The notes beneath the pieces were generated by a model. It was not told the DNA's origin. It ran no database searches and worked only from the letters and a program-made list of their open reading frames with translations. A program made the position numbers and the translations under genes. Below are positions 24,069 through 32,922 of a stretch of DNA of 64,000 nucleotides, piece by piece. The stretch's first letter is position 1. The number at the start of each line of letters is the position of its first letter. Location: positions 296,781 to 360,780 of the forward strand of contig NZ_JAJTTF010000003.1 in NCBI RefSeq assembly GCF_021341785.1, given 5' to 3'. The DNA comes from Microbacterium sp. Au-Mic1 (GTDB lineage Bacteria; Actinomycetota; Actinomycetes; Actinomycetales; Microbacteriaceae).

Positions 24069-25130
24069 ATGGCATCCGAGCGCATCACGCTGACCGTTCC
24101 CGGACCCGACGGCGACCGGACCCTGGACCTGTCCAGCCCCAACCGCGCGGTCTGGCCGGCTGCGGAGGGCGGCCCCATCACGAAGGGCGAGCTCGCCGAC
24201 TACGTGCAGACGGTGTCGACGCCGTTCCTCACCTCGACCGGCAACAGGCCCGTCTCGCTCGAGCGCTACCGGGACGGCATCGGCGGTGAGAGCTTCTTCT
24301 CGAAGAACCCGCCCAAGGGCACGCCCGACTTCGTGCAGAGCGTGATGTGCACGTACAACAGCGGACGCAAGCATCCGCAGATCGTGCTCACCGAGACCGC
24401 CGCGATCGTCTGGGCCGTGCAGATGAACACGGTCGTCTTCCACCCATGGGCCTCGCTCGCGTCCGACACCGACAATCCGGTGGAGCTGCGCATCGACCTC
24501 GATCCGCAGCCGGGCACGGGCATCGCCGAAGCGATCCCCGCGGCGCATGAGCTGCGCGCCGTGCTCCGTGAGGCGGGACTGGAGGCGTTCATCAAGACCA
24601 GTGGCAACCGCGGGCTGCACGTCTTCTGCCCGATCGTGCCGGAATGGGAGTTCCTCACGGTGCGGCACGCGGTGATCGCCGCGGGCCGCGAACTGGAGCG
24701 GCGGATGCCCGATCGCGTCACCACGGCGTGGTGGAAGGAGCAGCGCGGGGAGCGCATCTTCGTCGACTTCAACCAGGCCAATCGCGACCGCACGATGGCC
24801 GGCGCCTACAGCCCGCGCGCGCTGCCGGCTGCGACGGTCTCGACGCCGATCGAGTGGGACGAGCTGGACGACGTGGATCCCACCCGGTTCACGGTCCGCA
24901 CCGTGCCGCAGCGCCTGGCCGACCTCGGCGATCCGTGGGCGCGTATGCAGGAGGCACCCGGACGCATCGACACGCTGCTGAGCTGGTGGGACCGCGACGT
25001 GGAGAACGGACTCGGCGAGATGCCGTTCCCGCCGGAGTTCCCGAAGATGCCCGGCGAGCCCCCGCGGGTGCAGCCGTCGAAGAAGGTCGCTGCGAACTGG
25101 GACGAGAACGGCGAGCGCGTGGGGGAGTGA
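24069..25130 (+). CDS. LigD-type primase-polymerase (PolDom), stand-alone
   Basis: The 353-aa protein matches the polymerase domain of LigD, which fills gaps and adds nucleotides during non-homologous end joining. The catalytic acidic pair is RIDLD (D143, D145), followed by KTSGNRGLHVF and FVDFNQANRDRTMAGAYSPR containing the third Asp. The N-terminal half has the usual NPPKGTPDFV and phosphate-binding region. It lacks ligase and 3'-phosphoesterase domains. TAGGGT at 24057-24062 is 6 nt before the ATG (leaderless). A separate ATP-dependent ligase is encoded tail to tail 9 bp away; no ku gene is in the window. Confidence 0.92.
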   Translation: MASERITLTVPGPDGDRTLDLSSPNRAVWPAAEGGPITKGELADYVQTVSTPFLTSTGNRPVSLERYRDGIGGESFFSKNPPKGTPDFVQSVMCTYNSGRKHPQIVLTETAAIVWAVQMNTVVFHPWASLASDTDNPVELRIDLDPQPGTGIAEAIPAAHELRAVLREAGLEAFIKTSGNRGLHVFCPIVPEWEFLTVRHAVIAAGRELERRMPDRVTTAWWKEQRGERIFVDFNQANRDRTMAGAYSPRALPAATVSTPIEWDELDDVDPTRFTVRTVPQRLADLGDPWARMQEAPGRIDTLLSWWDRDVENGLGEMPFPPEFPKMPGEPPRVQPSKKVAANWDENGERVGE

Positions 25131-25139
25131 GCCGCGACG

Positions 25140-26183
25140 TCAGTCGATGACGTCGGCGAGGTCGTATCCGGCGACGGTCTCGAGCTGCTCGTAGGTGCAC
25201 GAGCGCGCCTCGCGGTCGTCTCGCCAGCGCTCGAACTGCACCGTGTGCCGGAACCGCCAGCCCTCCAGCTGGTCGTAGCGCACCTCGAGCACGCGCTCAG
25301 GGCGCAGCCGCACGAACGAGGTGTCCTTCGCGGCGCTGAACCGCGAGCGCTCGCCGTCGCCCGTCACCGCCGCGCCCGACTCGTCGCGCTCCACGAGCGG
25401 AGCGAGGTCCTCGACGAGCTGCTGACGCATGGCGTCGCTCCATGCGGCGACCCCGCCGACCTGGCGCAGCACGCCGTCGTCGCCGTACAGACCCACCAGC
25501 AGGGATCCGACTCCGGATCCGCTCTTGTGGATCCGGTAGCCGAGCGCGACGACGTCCGCGGTGCGGGCGTGCTTGACCTTGATCAGGGTGCGCTTGTTGG
25601 GTGCGTACGGCTGATCCAGCGGCTTGGCGACGATGCCGTCGAGGCCGGCCCCCTCGAACTCGGCGAGCCAGCGCCGGGCGGTGTCCTGATGCGTGGTCGT
25701 GCGGGTGAGGTGCAGGGGATGCGGGACGTCGGCGAACAGCCGTTCGAGCCGCGCGCGCCGCTCGCCGAAGGGCAGGCTCTGCAGGTCGTCGTTCCCCTCC
25801 GCGAGCAGGTCGAATGCGATGAACATGGCAGGGGTCTCCACCGATAGCCTCTGGACCCGCGAGGCGGCGGGGTGGATGCGCTGGCTCAGCGATTCCCAGT
25901 CCAGACGCTGCGATCCCACAGGCCCCGTGGCGACCACGATCTCACCGTCGAGCAGGCACGGGCCCGTGAGCAGCCGCGGGACGGCCTCGACGAGCTCGGG
26001 GAAGTACCGGGTCAGCGGCTTCGCCCCGCGGGATCCGATCTCGACGGTCTCGCCGTCCCACGACACCAGCCCGCGGAAGCCGTCCCACTTCGGCTCGTAC
26101 AGTAGACCGCCGGCGAACTTCGCCGCATCGGGCACAGCGGCGGCGGCCTTCGCGAGCATCGGGGCGGGGATCTCGTAGCGCAT
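25140..26183 (-). CDS. ligC: ATP-dependent DNA ligase (LigC type)
   Basis: The 347-aa enzyme has the adenylation motif EPKWDGFRG with nucleophile K32, then motif III (FIAFDLLAEG), motif IV (EGIVAK-like LDGIVAKPLDQPY) and motif V (LIKVKH), and an OB domain ending the protein. This is the compact two-domain ligase class (LigC) that seals nicks in backup base-excision or end-joining repair. ATG 26183 is chosen because family members begin with the PAPMLAKA segment; an ATG three codons upstream is possible. It converges with the LigD-type polymerase gene. Confidence 0.92.
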   Translation of the reverse strand: MRYEIPAPMLAKAAAAVPDAAKFAGGLLYEPKWDGFRGLVSWDGETVEIGSRGAKPLTRYFPELVEAVPRLLTGPCLLDGEIVVATGPVGSQRLDWESLSQRIHPAASRVQRLSVETPAMFIAFDLLAEGNDDLQSLPFGERRARLERLFADVPHPLHLTRTTTHQDTARRWLAEFEGAGLDGIVAKPLDQPYAPNKRTLIKVKHARTADVVALGYRIHKSGSGVGSLLVGLYGDDGVLRQVGGVAAWSDAMRQQLVEDLAPLVERDESGAAVTGDGERSRFSAAKDTSFVRLRPERVLEVRYDQLEGWRFRHTVQFERWRDDREARSCTYEQLETVAGYDLADVID

Positions 26184-26205
26184 GGATCCCATCCTGCCGT
26201 CCGCA

Positions 26206-27657
26206 TCAGGATCCGAACAGGTCTCCGAGGTCGACACGCTCTCCGGCGTCGGCCAGCGCGGTCCGTGCGGCGTGCCAGCCGGCCATGAAGTTCACCCCGG
26301 GGCCTGGCGGCGTCGCAGCCGAGGCGAGGTAGACGCCGGGCATCGGGGTGCGCCACGGCGCGGGCGAGAGCACGGGCCGCACCACCGCCTGGCGCATCGT
26401 GAACGCGCCGCCGAAGATGTCGCCGCCGATCTCGGCCGGGTTGAGATGCGCACGCTCGTGCGGCGTCACGGCGTGACTGGCCAGGATGCGGTCGCGGAAC
26501 CCGGGGGCGTACCGCTCGATCTGCCGCGTCACGAGCTCGGTCGCATCGACGTCGGAGTTCGCAGGGGCGTGGATGTAGGCCCAGAGCACCTGCTTTCCGG
26601 CGGGCGCCCGGGTGCCGTCCAGCACGGAGGGCTGCGCGACGAGCGTGTACGGATGCTCGGACACCCGGCCCTGGGCGACGGCGTTCTCGCTGGCCCACAC
26701 CTGGGCGCGCGTGCCGCCGACGTGCACGGTCGGGGCGAGGGCGACCTCCGGGTTCGTCCACGGTACGGGCCCGTCCAGGGCGATGTCCACCTTCGCCGCC
26801 GCCGCGCCGTAGCGGTAGGCGCGAACCGCCCTCGCATAGGGCGGGGGGACGTCGCGCAGTGTCAGCGCCAGACGCGGGGATGAGTTCAGGAGCAGCAGGT
26901 CGCCACGGCGGGGATTCCCCCAGTCCAGTGCCGAGAGATCGAGCACGCGTGTGGCGGTGCGGATCGTGCCGCCGTGCGTGCGCAGATCCTCGGCGAGCAC
27001 GTCGGCGATCCGCTGGGCGCCGCCGCGCGGATACGCCCAGCCGCCGGCGTGCGCCTGGGCCATGAGCAGCAGACCTGCGGCGGCGCCGCTCACGGCGGGC
27101 AGCGCGGTGTTGGCGTGCGCGACCACGCCCGCGACGAGCCCCGCCGCCTCCGCGGTGCGGAAGGTGCGCGTGGCCATCGCCGAGCCCTGCTCGAGCGCCC
27201 GCAGTCCGTAGCGCACGGCGGTCACGGGGTCGCGGGGAATCCGCAGCAGCGAGCCGCCGGTGAAGTCCAGCACTCCCTTGATGTGCGCGCTCAGCGGCCG
27301 CAGCAGCGCGCGCCAGGCGCGGGCATCGGGGCCGAGCCCGTCGGCGGTGCGCTCCAGGTCGTGCCAGGCGATCCCCGCCCTTCCGCCGTCGAGCGGATGC
27401 GCATATGCCGCTTCGGGAATGATCCAGTCGATCCGCTCGCGGCCGAAGGCGCGCAGGAACGGGGAGGAGTAGGCGGCGGGGTGCACCGCCGAGCACACGT
27501 CGTGCACGAAACCGGGCAGGGTGACCTCGGCGCTGCGCACGCCGCCGCCGATCGTCGTACCGGCCTCCAGTACCTCGACGGCGTAGCCGGCTCGCGCGAG
27601 CGAGACGGCCGCGGCGAGCCCGTTCGGCCCGCTTCCGATGACGGTGGCGCGGGGCAT
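26206..27657 (-). CDS. Phytoene-dehydrogenase-like FAD oxidoreductase
   Basis: The 483-aa protein starts with an FAD-binding motif VIGSGPNGLAAAVSLARAGY and an EAGTTIGGGVRS segment, and ends with GVYLASAATPPGPGVNFMAGWHAA. This is the PYROXD2/COG1233 branch, distinct from carotenoid CrtI although related. Its substrate is unknown. It lies 22 bp upstream of the DNA ligase gene on the same strand, which is probably accidental. The open frame and motifs are intact. Confidence 0.85.
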   Translation of the reverse strand: MPRATVIGSGPNGLAAAVSLARAGYAVEVLEAGTTIGGGVRSAEVTLPGFVHDVCSAVHPAAYSSPFLRAFGRERIDWIIPEAAYAHPLDGGRAGIAWHDLERTADGLGPDARAWRALLRPLSAHIKGVLDFTGGSLLRIPRDPVTAVRYGLRALEQGSAMATRTFRTAEAAGLVAGVVAHANTALPAVSGAAAGLLLMAQAHAGGWAYPRGGAQRIADVLAEDLRTHGGTIRTATRVLDLSALDWGNPRRGDLLLLNSSPRLALTLRDVPPPYARAVRAYRYGAAAAKVDIALDGPVPWTNPEVALAPTVHVGGTRAQVWASENAVAQGRVSEHPYTLVAQPSVLDGTRAPAGKQVLWAYIHAPANSDVDATELVTRQIERYAPGFRDRILASHAVTPHERAHLNPAEIGGDIFGGAFTMRQAVVRPVLSPAPWRTPMPGVYLASAATPPGPGVNFMAGWHAARTALADAGERVDLGDLFGS

Positions 27658-27717
27658 GCCGTCAGTCTTTCACGCATGCGGCGGGAGCCCAGCAGAACGT
27701 GGGATGCTTGGAGCAAT

Positions 27718-28221
27718 ATGAATGAAGTCCAGGGTCCCACCCCTACTGGCACCTCCCGTCCCTACAAGTCCCTCGCGGACGCCCTGCGCGCGCACCGCAT
27801 GGACTCCGCGAACTACGACTTCATCCGTGCGATCGTGGAAGCGGTCGGCATCAGCAGCCTCATCGATCGCGGCCGTTACATCGAGGCGATCCGCCTCGGC
27901 GAGGGTGCGGCCCTGCACATCGGGCGCACCTACACCAACGGCTTCGCCGAGGGCGAGCAGGTCGTCGTGGCCGGGCGTGTGCTTCCGCTCGCTCCGAGCG
28001 AGGGCAGGGCGCCGTACTTCTACGTCACCCACCCCAGCGAGCTGCTCGGCGCACCCGCTGGCGTCTCGCGCCTGGCGCGCTCCGCGGGCACCCACGCTGC
28101 CGCGAAACCGAAGCCCGAGCCGCGCGCCCCGAAGGCGACCCCGGTCGCGGACCGCGACTACGGCATCTGCGACGTGTGCTTCATGGTGAAGACCCCGTCG
28201 GGCGGCTGCGGCTGCGACTGA
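27718..28221 (+). CDS. Conserved-looking hypothetical protein with a Cys-rich tail
   Basis: The 167-aa soluble protein is not recognised. It has a globular N-terminal part (YKSLADALRAHRMDSANYDF, IRLGEGAALHIGRTYTNGFA), an Ala/Pro/Lys linker (about 120-145), and ends with a Cys cluster, ICDVCFMVKTPSGGCGCD, whose four cysteines could bind a metal. GGAG lies 4 nt before the ATG. It is a single-gene unit between the oxidoreductase (divergent) and the acyl-CoA dehydrogenase (convergent). Confidence 0.75.
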   Translation: MNEVQGPTPTGTSRPYKSLADALRAHRMDSANYDFIRAIVEAVGISSLIDRGRYIEAIRLGEGAALHIGRTYTNGFAEGEQVVVAGRVLPLAPSEGRAPYFYVTHPSELLGAPAGVSRLARSAGTHAAAKPKPEPRAPKATPVADRDYGICDVCFMVKTPSGGCGCD

Positions 28222-28271
28222 GCCCTCCACGCGCAAGCGAGCCTCAGGGCTTGAACGAACGGAAGCGCAGT

Positions 28272-28356
28272 GATCGGTCTCCCGGGTGCACAGGCATCGG
28301 GTCTGGCGGGAGCGCGGCGGAGCCGCGCGGGGGACTGGGCGTCCGGGAGACCGATC
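28272..28356. repeat. Inverted-repeat element with nested hairpin
   Basis: GATCGGTCTCCCGG (28272-28285) is repeated exactly in inverse at 28343-28356, with 57 bp between. Inside is a second perfect stem GCGCGGC-GGA-GCCGCGC (28312-28328). It lies in the 164-bp gap between two convergent genes, so it may serve as a two-way terminator, or it may be a small palindromic repeat element. Confidence 0.65.
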
Positions 28357-28385
28357 GCGGAGCGGCCCCCGACCGCGAGGGGGTC

Positions 28386-29618
28386 TCAGGCGAACGCGCT
28401 CATCCCGGTGATGTCGCGGCCGATCAGCAGGGCCTGCACGCTCTCGGTGCCCTCGTAGGTGTGGATCGCCTCGATGTCGGCCATGTGCTGCATGACGCCG
28501 TTCTCGAGCAGGATCCCGTTGCCGCCGAGCAGGTCGCGCGCTGTCGACGCGACCCGCCGCGCTGCGCGGGTGTTGTGGAACTTCGCCAGTGACGCCTGGG
28601 TCGGGCGCAGCGTGCCGGCCTCGTCCATGTCCGCCATGCGGCGGCAGTACAGCTGCATCGCGGTGAGCTCCTCGAGCATGTGCGTGAGCCGCTCCTGGAC
28701 CATCTGGAACTTCGCGAGCGGCTTGCCGAACTGCACGCGGGTCTTCGCATACGCGAGGGCCGCCTCGTAGCAGGCGGTCGCGTGGCCGAGAGCCGACCAG
28801 GCGACGCCGGAACGCGTGGCGTACAGCACGGTCGAAGCGTCCTTGAAGCTGCGAGTACCCGGCAGCACCGCGTCGAGCGGCACCCGCACGTCGTCCAGGC
28901 GGATGTGCGCCTGATGGATGCCGCGCAGCGACACCTTGCCCGTGATGACCGAGCCCAGGTATCCGGGGCGCTCCTGCTCCACGAGGAAGCAGCGCACCGA
29001 TCCGTGCTCGACCGCGCCCTCGTCGTCGACACGCGCCCAGACGAAGGTGATGCCACCGGAGGCGCCGTTGCCGATCCACTTCTTCGCGCCGCGCAGCACC
29101 CACTCCTCGCCGTCGCGCCGCGCGACGGTCTCGAGCGAGACGGAATCGGATCCGTGATCGGGCTCGGTGAGCGCGAAGGACCCGAGCACGGATCCGTCGG
29201 CGAGCGGGACGAGCCAGCGCTCCTGCTGCGCGGGGCTGCCGAACAGGGCGAGCGTGCGCAGCGCGAGTCCGCCCTGTACGGCGAGGACGGTGCCGAGGGA
29301 GCCGTCGCCGCGGGAGATCTCCATGTTCACCAGTCCGGCAGCGAGAGGGCTCATCCGGGTGAGGGCGGGGTGCACGATCCCGTCCACGACGAGGTCCATC
29401 TCGCCCATGCGGTGCGCGACGGCGAGCGGGTACTCAGCGCGGTCCCACGCATCCCGCATCTGCGGGCCGACCTCGTCGACGTAGGCCTGCGCCCGCTCCC
29501 AGTGCGCGCGGTCGGCGGCGGGGATGTCGGAGAAGACCTCGTAGTAGTCGGTCCCGCAGCGTCCCGTCACGTCGTAGGAGGTGACGGCTTCGCCGGGGAA
29601 GAGGGCGTCGTTGCTCAT
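28386..29618 (-). CDS. Acyl-CoA dehydrogenase, glutaryl-CoA dehydrogenase-like
   Basis: The 410-aa flavoprotein is an acyl-CoA dehydrogenase. Flavin-contact motifs FALTEPDHGSDSVSLET and KWIGNGA are present, with RVQFGKPLAKFQ in the second half and the C-terminal HTYEGTESVQALLIGRDITG, which carries the catalytic base region in the glutaryl-CoA dehydrogenase branch. Whether it also decarboxylates is not clear. ATG 29618 has GGAG 6 nt upstream. A palindrome just upstream and a TetR gene on the same strand suggest regulation by acyl-CoA or a related ligand. Confidence 0.88.
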   Translation of the reverse strand: MSNDALFPGEAVTSYDVTGRCGTDYYEVFSDIPAADRAHWERAQAYVDEVGPQMRDAWDRAEYPLAVAHRMGEMDLVVDGIVHPALTRMSPLAAGLVNMEISRGDGSLGTVLAVQGGLALRTLALFGSPAQQERWLVPLADGSVLGSFALTEPDHGSDSVSLETVARRDGEEWVLRGAKKWIGNGASGGITFVWARVDDEGAVEHGSVRCFLVEQERPGYLGSVITGKVSLRGIHQAHIRLDDVRVPLDAVLPGTRSFKDASTVLYATRSGVAWSALGHATACYEAALAYAKTRVQFGKPLAKFQMVQERLTHMLEELTAMQLYCRRMADMDEAGTLRPTQASLAKFHNTRAARRVASTARDLLGGNGILLENGVMQHMADIEAIHTYEGTESVQALLIGRDITGMSAFA

Positions 29619-29638
29619 GGGGGTCTCCATCCAGGGAG

Positions 29639-29666
29639 TGAGACTGAGTCTCAAGTTTCATGAGAC
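29639..29666. promoter_or_regulatory. Operator upstream of the acyl-CoA dehydrogenase
   Basis: TGAGACT-G-AGTCTCA (29639-29653) is a perfect 15-bp palindrome; a second, weaker dyad GTTTCATGAGAC (29655-29666) follows at once. They are 21 bp or more upstream of the dehydrogenase start and downstream of the adjacent TetR gene, so that TetR is the likely binder. Confidence 0.7.
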
Positions 29667-29744
29667 AGCGTACCGCCAATCGGCTGCTTTCGAGCACGCC
29701 GACGGTCCCTGCTGCGCGGGGCGGCAGGCGGGCAGGCGGCGGAC

Positions 29745-30416
29745 TCAGTCCAGTTCGTCGCGCAGGCGGCGGGTGATCTCCGCCATGGGCATCGAGCGCG
29801 GGAACACGGCGACGACCACGGCGTCCTCGCCCGGATCCGCCGCAGCGTCGGGGTGCACCCCGTAGCGGCGCAGCACGTCATCGAGGGCGCGGCGCAGGGC
29901 GGCGGCCGACGTGCGGGATCCGCGCAGGAGCCGGCGCAGCACGTGGTTGTGCACCGCCGTGACGAGCGCGGCGAACCCGACCGCGTCGAGCGGATCCAGA
30001 TCCGGCATGGAGCGGCGCAGGTACTCGTCGAACAGGCGCTCGTAGCGGAACACGGTCACGATCTCGCGGTCGCGCAGTGTCGGCACGTCGCGCACCACCT
30101 GGTAGCGCAGCCGCGCCACCTCGGGGTCGGCGGCGAAGGCGCGGAACACCATCAGGGATGCGTCGCACACGGCCGTCCACGGGTTGGCGTGCGGGCGCTC
30201 GAGGTACCGGCGCAGGCCGTCGAGAAGCTCCTCGTGATCCGCGAAGACGACGTCGTCCTTGCCTCCGAACTGCCGGAAGAACGTGGAGCGGGAGATGCCT
30301 GCGGCCTTGGCGATCTGCTCGACCGAGGTCGAATCGAAGCCCTGGGCGGAGAACAGCTCGAGCGCAGCGCGCACCACGGCGGTGCGAGCGGGGGACACGT
30401 CGGCGTGCTCTGTCAT
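29745..30416 (-). CDS. TetR-family transcriptional regulator
   Basis: The 223-aa protein has a TetR helix-turn-helix (RTAVVRAALELFSAQGFDST, then SVEQIAKAAGISRSTFFRQFGGKDDV, residues 11-56) and a ligand domain of the kind found with fatty-acid or acyl-CoA genes. It precedes the acyl-CoA dehydrogenase gene on the same strand by 126 bp, with a palindromic operator in that gap. TAGGCT (30430-30425) is 8 nt before the ATG, so the leader is absent or very short. The frame extends far upstream through the antisense of sucC, which is not coding. Confidence 0.9.
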   Translation of the reverse strand: MTEHADVSPARTAVVRAALELFSAQGFDSTSVEQIAKAAGISRSTFFRQFGGKDDVVFADHEELLDGLRRYLERPHANPWTAVCDASLMVFRAFAADPEVARLRYQVVRDVPTLRDREIVTVFRYERLFDEYLRRSMPDLDPLDAVGFAALVTAVHNHVLRRLLRGSRTSAAALRRALDDVLRRYGVHPDAAADPGEDAVVVAVFPRSMPMAEITRRLRDELD

Positions 30417-30528
30417 AGAAGGAGAGCCTAGTTGTCCGGATCCTGCGGCGGGGGTGCTGAGTCGTCGGACGTCTCGGGGGCCGGACGGGCGGCGGGGCGC
30501 GCGGTCAGGAAGCGCGATTCCGCGGTAG

Positions 30529-30534
30529 TAGGCT
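30529..30534 (+). promoter_or_regulatory. -10 box of the sucCD promoter
   Basis: TAGGCT matches the -10 consensus seen repeatedly in this window. It is 80 bp before the sucC start and would give a leader of about 75 nt. No clear -35 is seen. Confidence 0.45.
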
Positions 30535-30614
30535 GGCCTATCGGGTCGACTCACATCGACACCCGACAGAATTCCTGTCGCGTCCCATTCGTCGCAACCA
30601 GCGAAGGACTGCAC

Positions 30615-31781
30615 GTGGACCTCTACGAGTACCAGGCACGAGACCTTTTCGAGAAGTACGGAGTGCCGGTCCTCGCCGGCATCGTCGCGGACACCCCCGA
30701 GGAGGTGAAGGCAGCGGCGGAGAAGCTCGGTGGTGTGGTCGTCGTCAAGGCGCAGGTCAAGACCGGCGGCCGCGGCAAGGCCGGCGGCGTCAAGGTCGCC
30801 AAGAACCCCGACGAGGCGTACGAGGCCGCCAAGGCGATCCTGGGTCTGGACATCAAGGGCCACATCGTCAAGCGCGTCATGGTCGCCGCCGGGGCTCGCA
30901 TCGCCCGCGAGTTCTACTTCTCCGTGCTGCTGGACCGCTCCAACCGCTCCTACCTGAGCCTCGCCTCGGTCGAGGGCGGCATGGAGATCGAGCAGCTCGC
31001 GGTCGAGAAGCCCGAGGCCCTCGCCCGTGTCGAGGTCAACCCGCTCGAGGGCATCACCCTCGACAAGGCCCTCGAGATCGCCCAGGCCGGAGGCTTTGAG
31101 CCCGGTCTCGCCGAGAAGGTCGCCGATGTCTTCGTGAAGCTGTTCGAGGTCTACAAGGGCGAGGACGCGACGCTGGTCGAGGTCAACCCCCTCGTGCAGA
31201 CCGAGGAGGGCGACATCATCGCCCTCGACGGCAAGGTCACGCTCGATGACAACGCCAGCGAGGTGCGCCACCCCGAGCACGAGGAGCTCGCCGACAAGGC
31301 GACCGAGAACCCGCTCGAGGCCAAGGCCAAGGAGTCGGGCCTGAACTACGTCAAGCTCGACGGCCAGGTCGGCATCATCGGCAACGGCGCGGGTCTGGTC
31401 ATGTCGACCCTCGACGTCGTCGCCTACGCCGGCGAGAACCACGGCGGCGTGAAGCCCGCGAACTTCCTCGACATCGGCGGCGGCGCGAACGCGCAGGTCA
31501 TGGCCAGCGGTCTGGACGTCATCCTCAACGACGAGCAGGTCAAGAGCGTGTTCGTCAACGTCTTCGGCGGCATCACCAGCTGCGTGGCCGTGGCGGAAGG
31601 CATCGTCAAGGCGCTCGAGATCCTCGGCGACGCGGCCACCAAGCCGCTCGTCGTGCGCCTCGACGGCAACCAGGTCGACGAGGGCCGCGCGATCCTCGCC
31701 GCCGCCAACCACCCGCTCGTGACGCTCGCCGCCACCATGGACGAGGGCGCCGACAAGGCCGCCGAGCTGGCGAACGCCTGA
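30615..31781 (+). CDS. sucC: Succinyl-CoA synthetase (ADP-forming), beta subunit
   Basis: The 388-aa protein equals the E. coli SucC length. It makes succinate and ATP from succinyl-CoA in the TCA cycle, with SucD. The ATP-grasp N terminus [19 protein letters not shown], the lysine-rich [16 protein letters not shown] and the C-terminal [17 protein letters not shown] are diagnostic. The start is GTG 30615 with GAAGGA upstream. sucD follows after 27 bp. Confidence 0.97.
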   Translation: MDLYEYQARDLFEKYGVPVLAGIVADTPEEVKAAAEKLGGVVVVKAQVKTGGRGKAGGVKVAKNPDEAYEAAKAILGLDIKGHIVKRVMVAAGARIAREFYFSVLLDRSNRSYLSLASVEGGMEIEQLAVEKPEALARVEVNPLEGITLDKALEIAQAGGFEPGLAEKVADVFVKLFEVYKGEDATLVEVNPLVQTEEGDIIALDGKVTLDDNASEVRHPEHEELADKATENPLEAKAKESGLNYVKLDGQVGIIGNGAGLVMSTLDVVAYAGENHGGVKPANFLDIGGGANAQVMASGLDVILNDEQVKSVFVNVFGGITSCVAVAEGIVKALEILGDAATKPLVVRLDGNQVDEGRAILAAANHPLVTLAATMDEGADKAAELANA

Positions 31782-32711
<930 letters not shown>

Positions 32712-32725
32712 GCGATGCTGCGCGG

Positions 32726-32754
32726 AGGGCTCCCGGTTCCGCGCCGGGGGCCCT
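32726..32754 (+). terminator. Terminator after sucCD
   Basis: AGGGCTCCCGG (32726-32736) pairs with CCGGGGGCCCT (32744-32754), 11 bp including one G-U, around a 7-nt loop; TTCGTCGT follows. It begins 15 nt after the sucD stop. Confidence 0.75.
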
Positions 32755-32806
32755 TCGTCGTACCGCCCGCGGTGCGGGCGAAAGCGGATCTGAGGGGTCC
32801 ACCGTG

Positions 32807-32888
32807 CCGAGATCAGGAGAAGTGACCGAGATCAGGAGGTTTCGGGCCGGATCCGCCTGATCTCGGTCAGGTCCCCTGATCTCGGTCA
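32807..32888. repeat. Four-copy CCGAGATCAGG repeat, two copies in each orientation
   Basis: CCGAGATCAGGAG occurs at 32807-32819 and again, as TGACCGAGATCAGGAGG, at 32823-32839. The inverse CCTGATCTCGGTCA occurs at 32856-32869 and 32875-32888. The 82-bp block can fold as nested or alternative hairpins. It fills much of the 211-bp gap between sucD and the convergent GlxA-like gene. It could be a bidirectional terminator, a protein-binding site or a REP-type element. Confidence 0.75.
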
Positions 32889-32922
32889 ACCGTGGAGGTG
32901 CCGGACCTGCTACGGCGTGGGA

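Noticed and set aside
26206..27657. Possible second carotenoid desaturase
   Set aside because: The motifs place it in the PYROXD2-like branch, and it is not linked to the crt operon.
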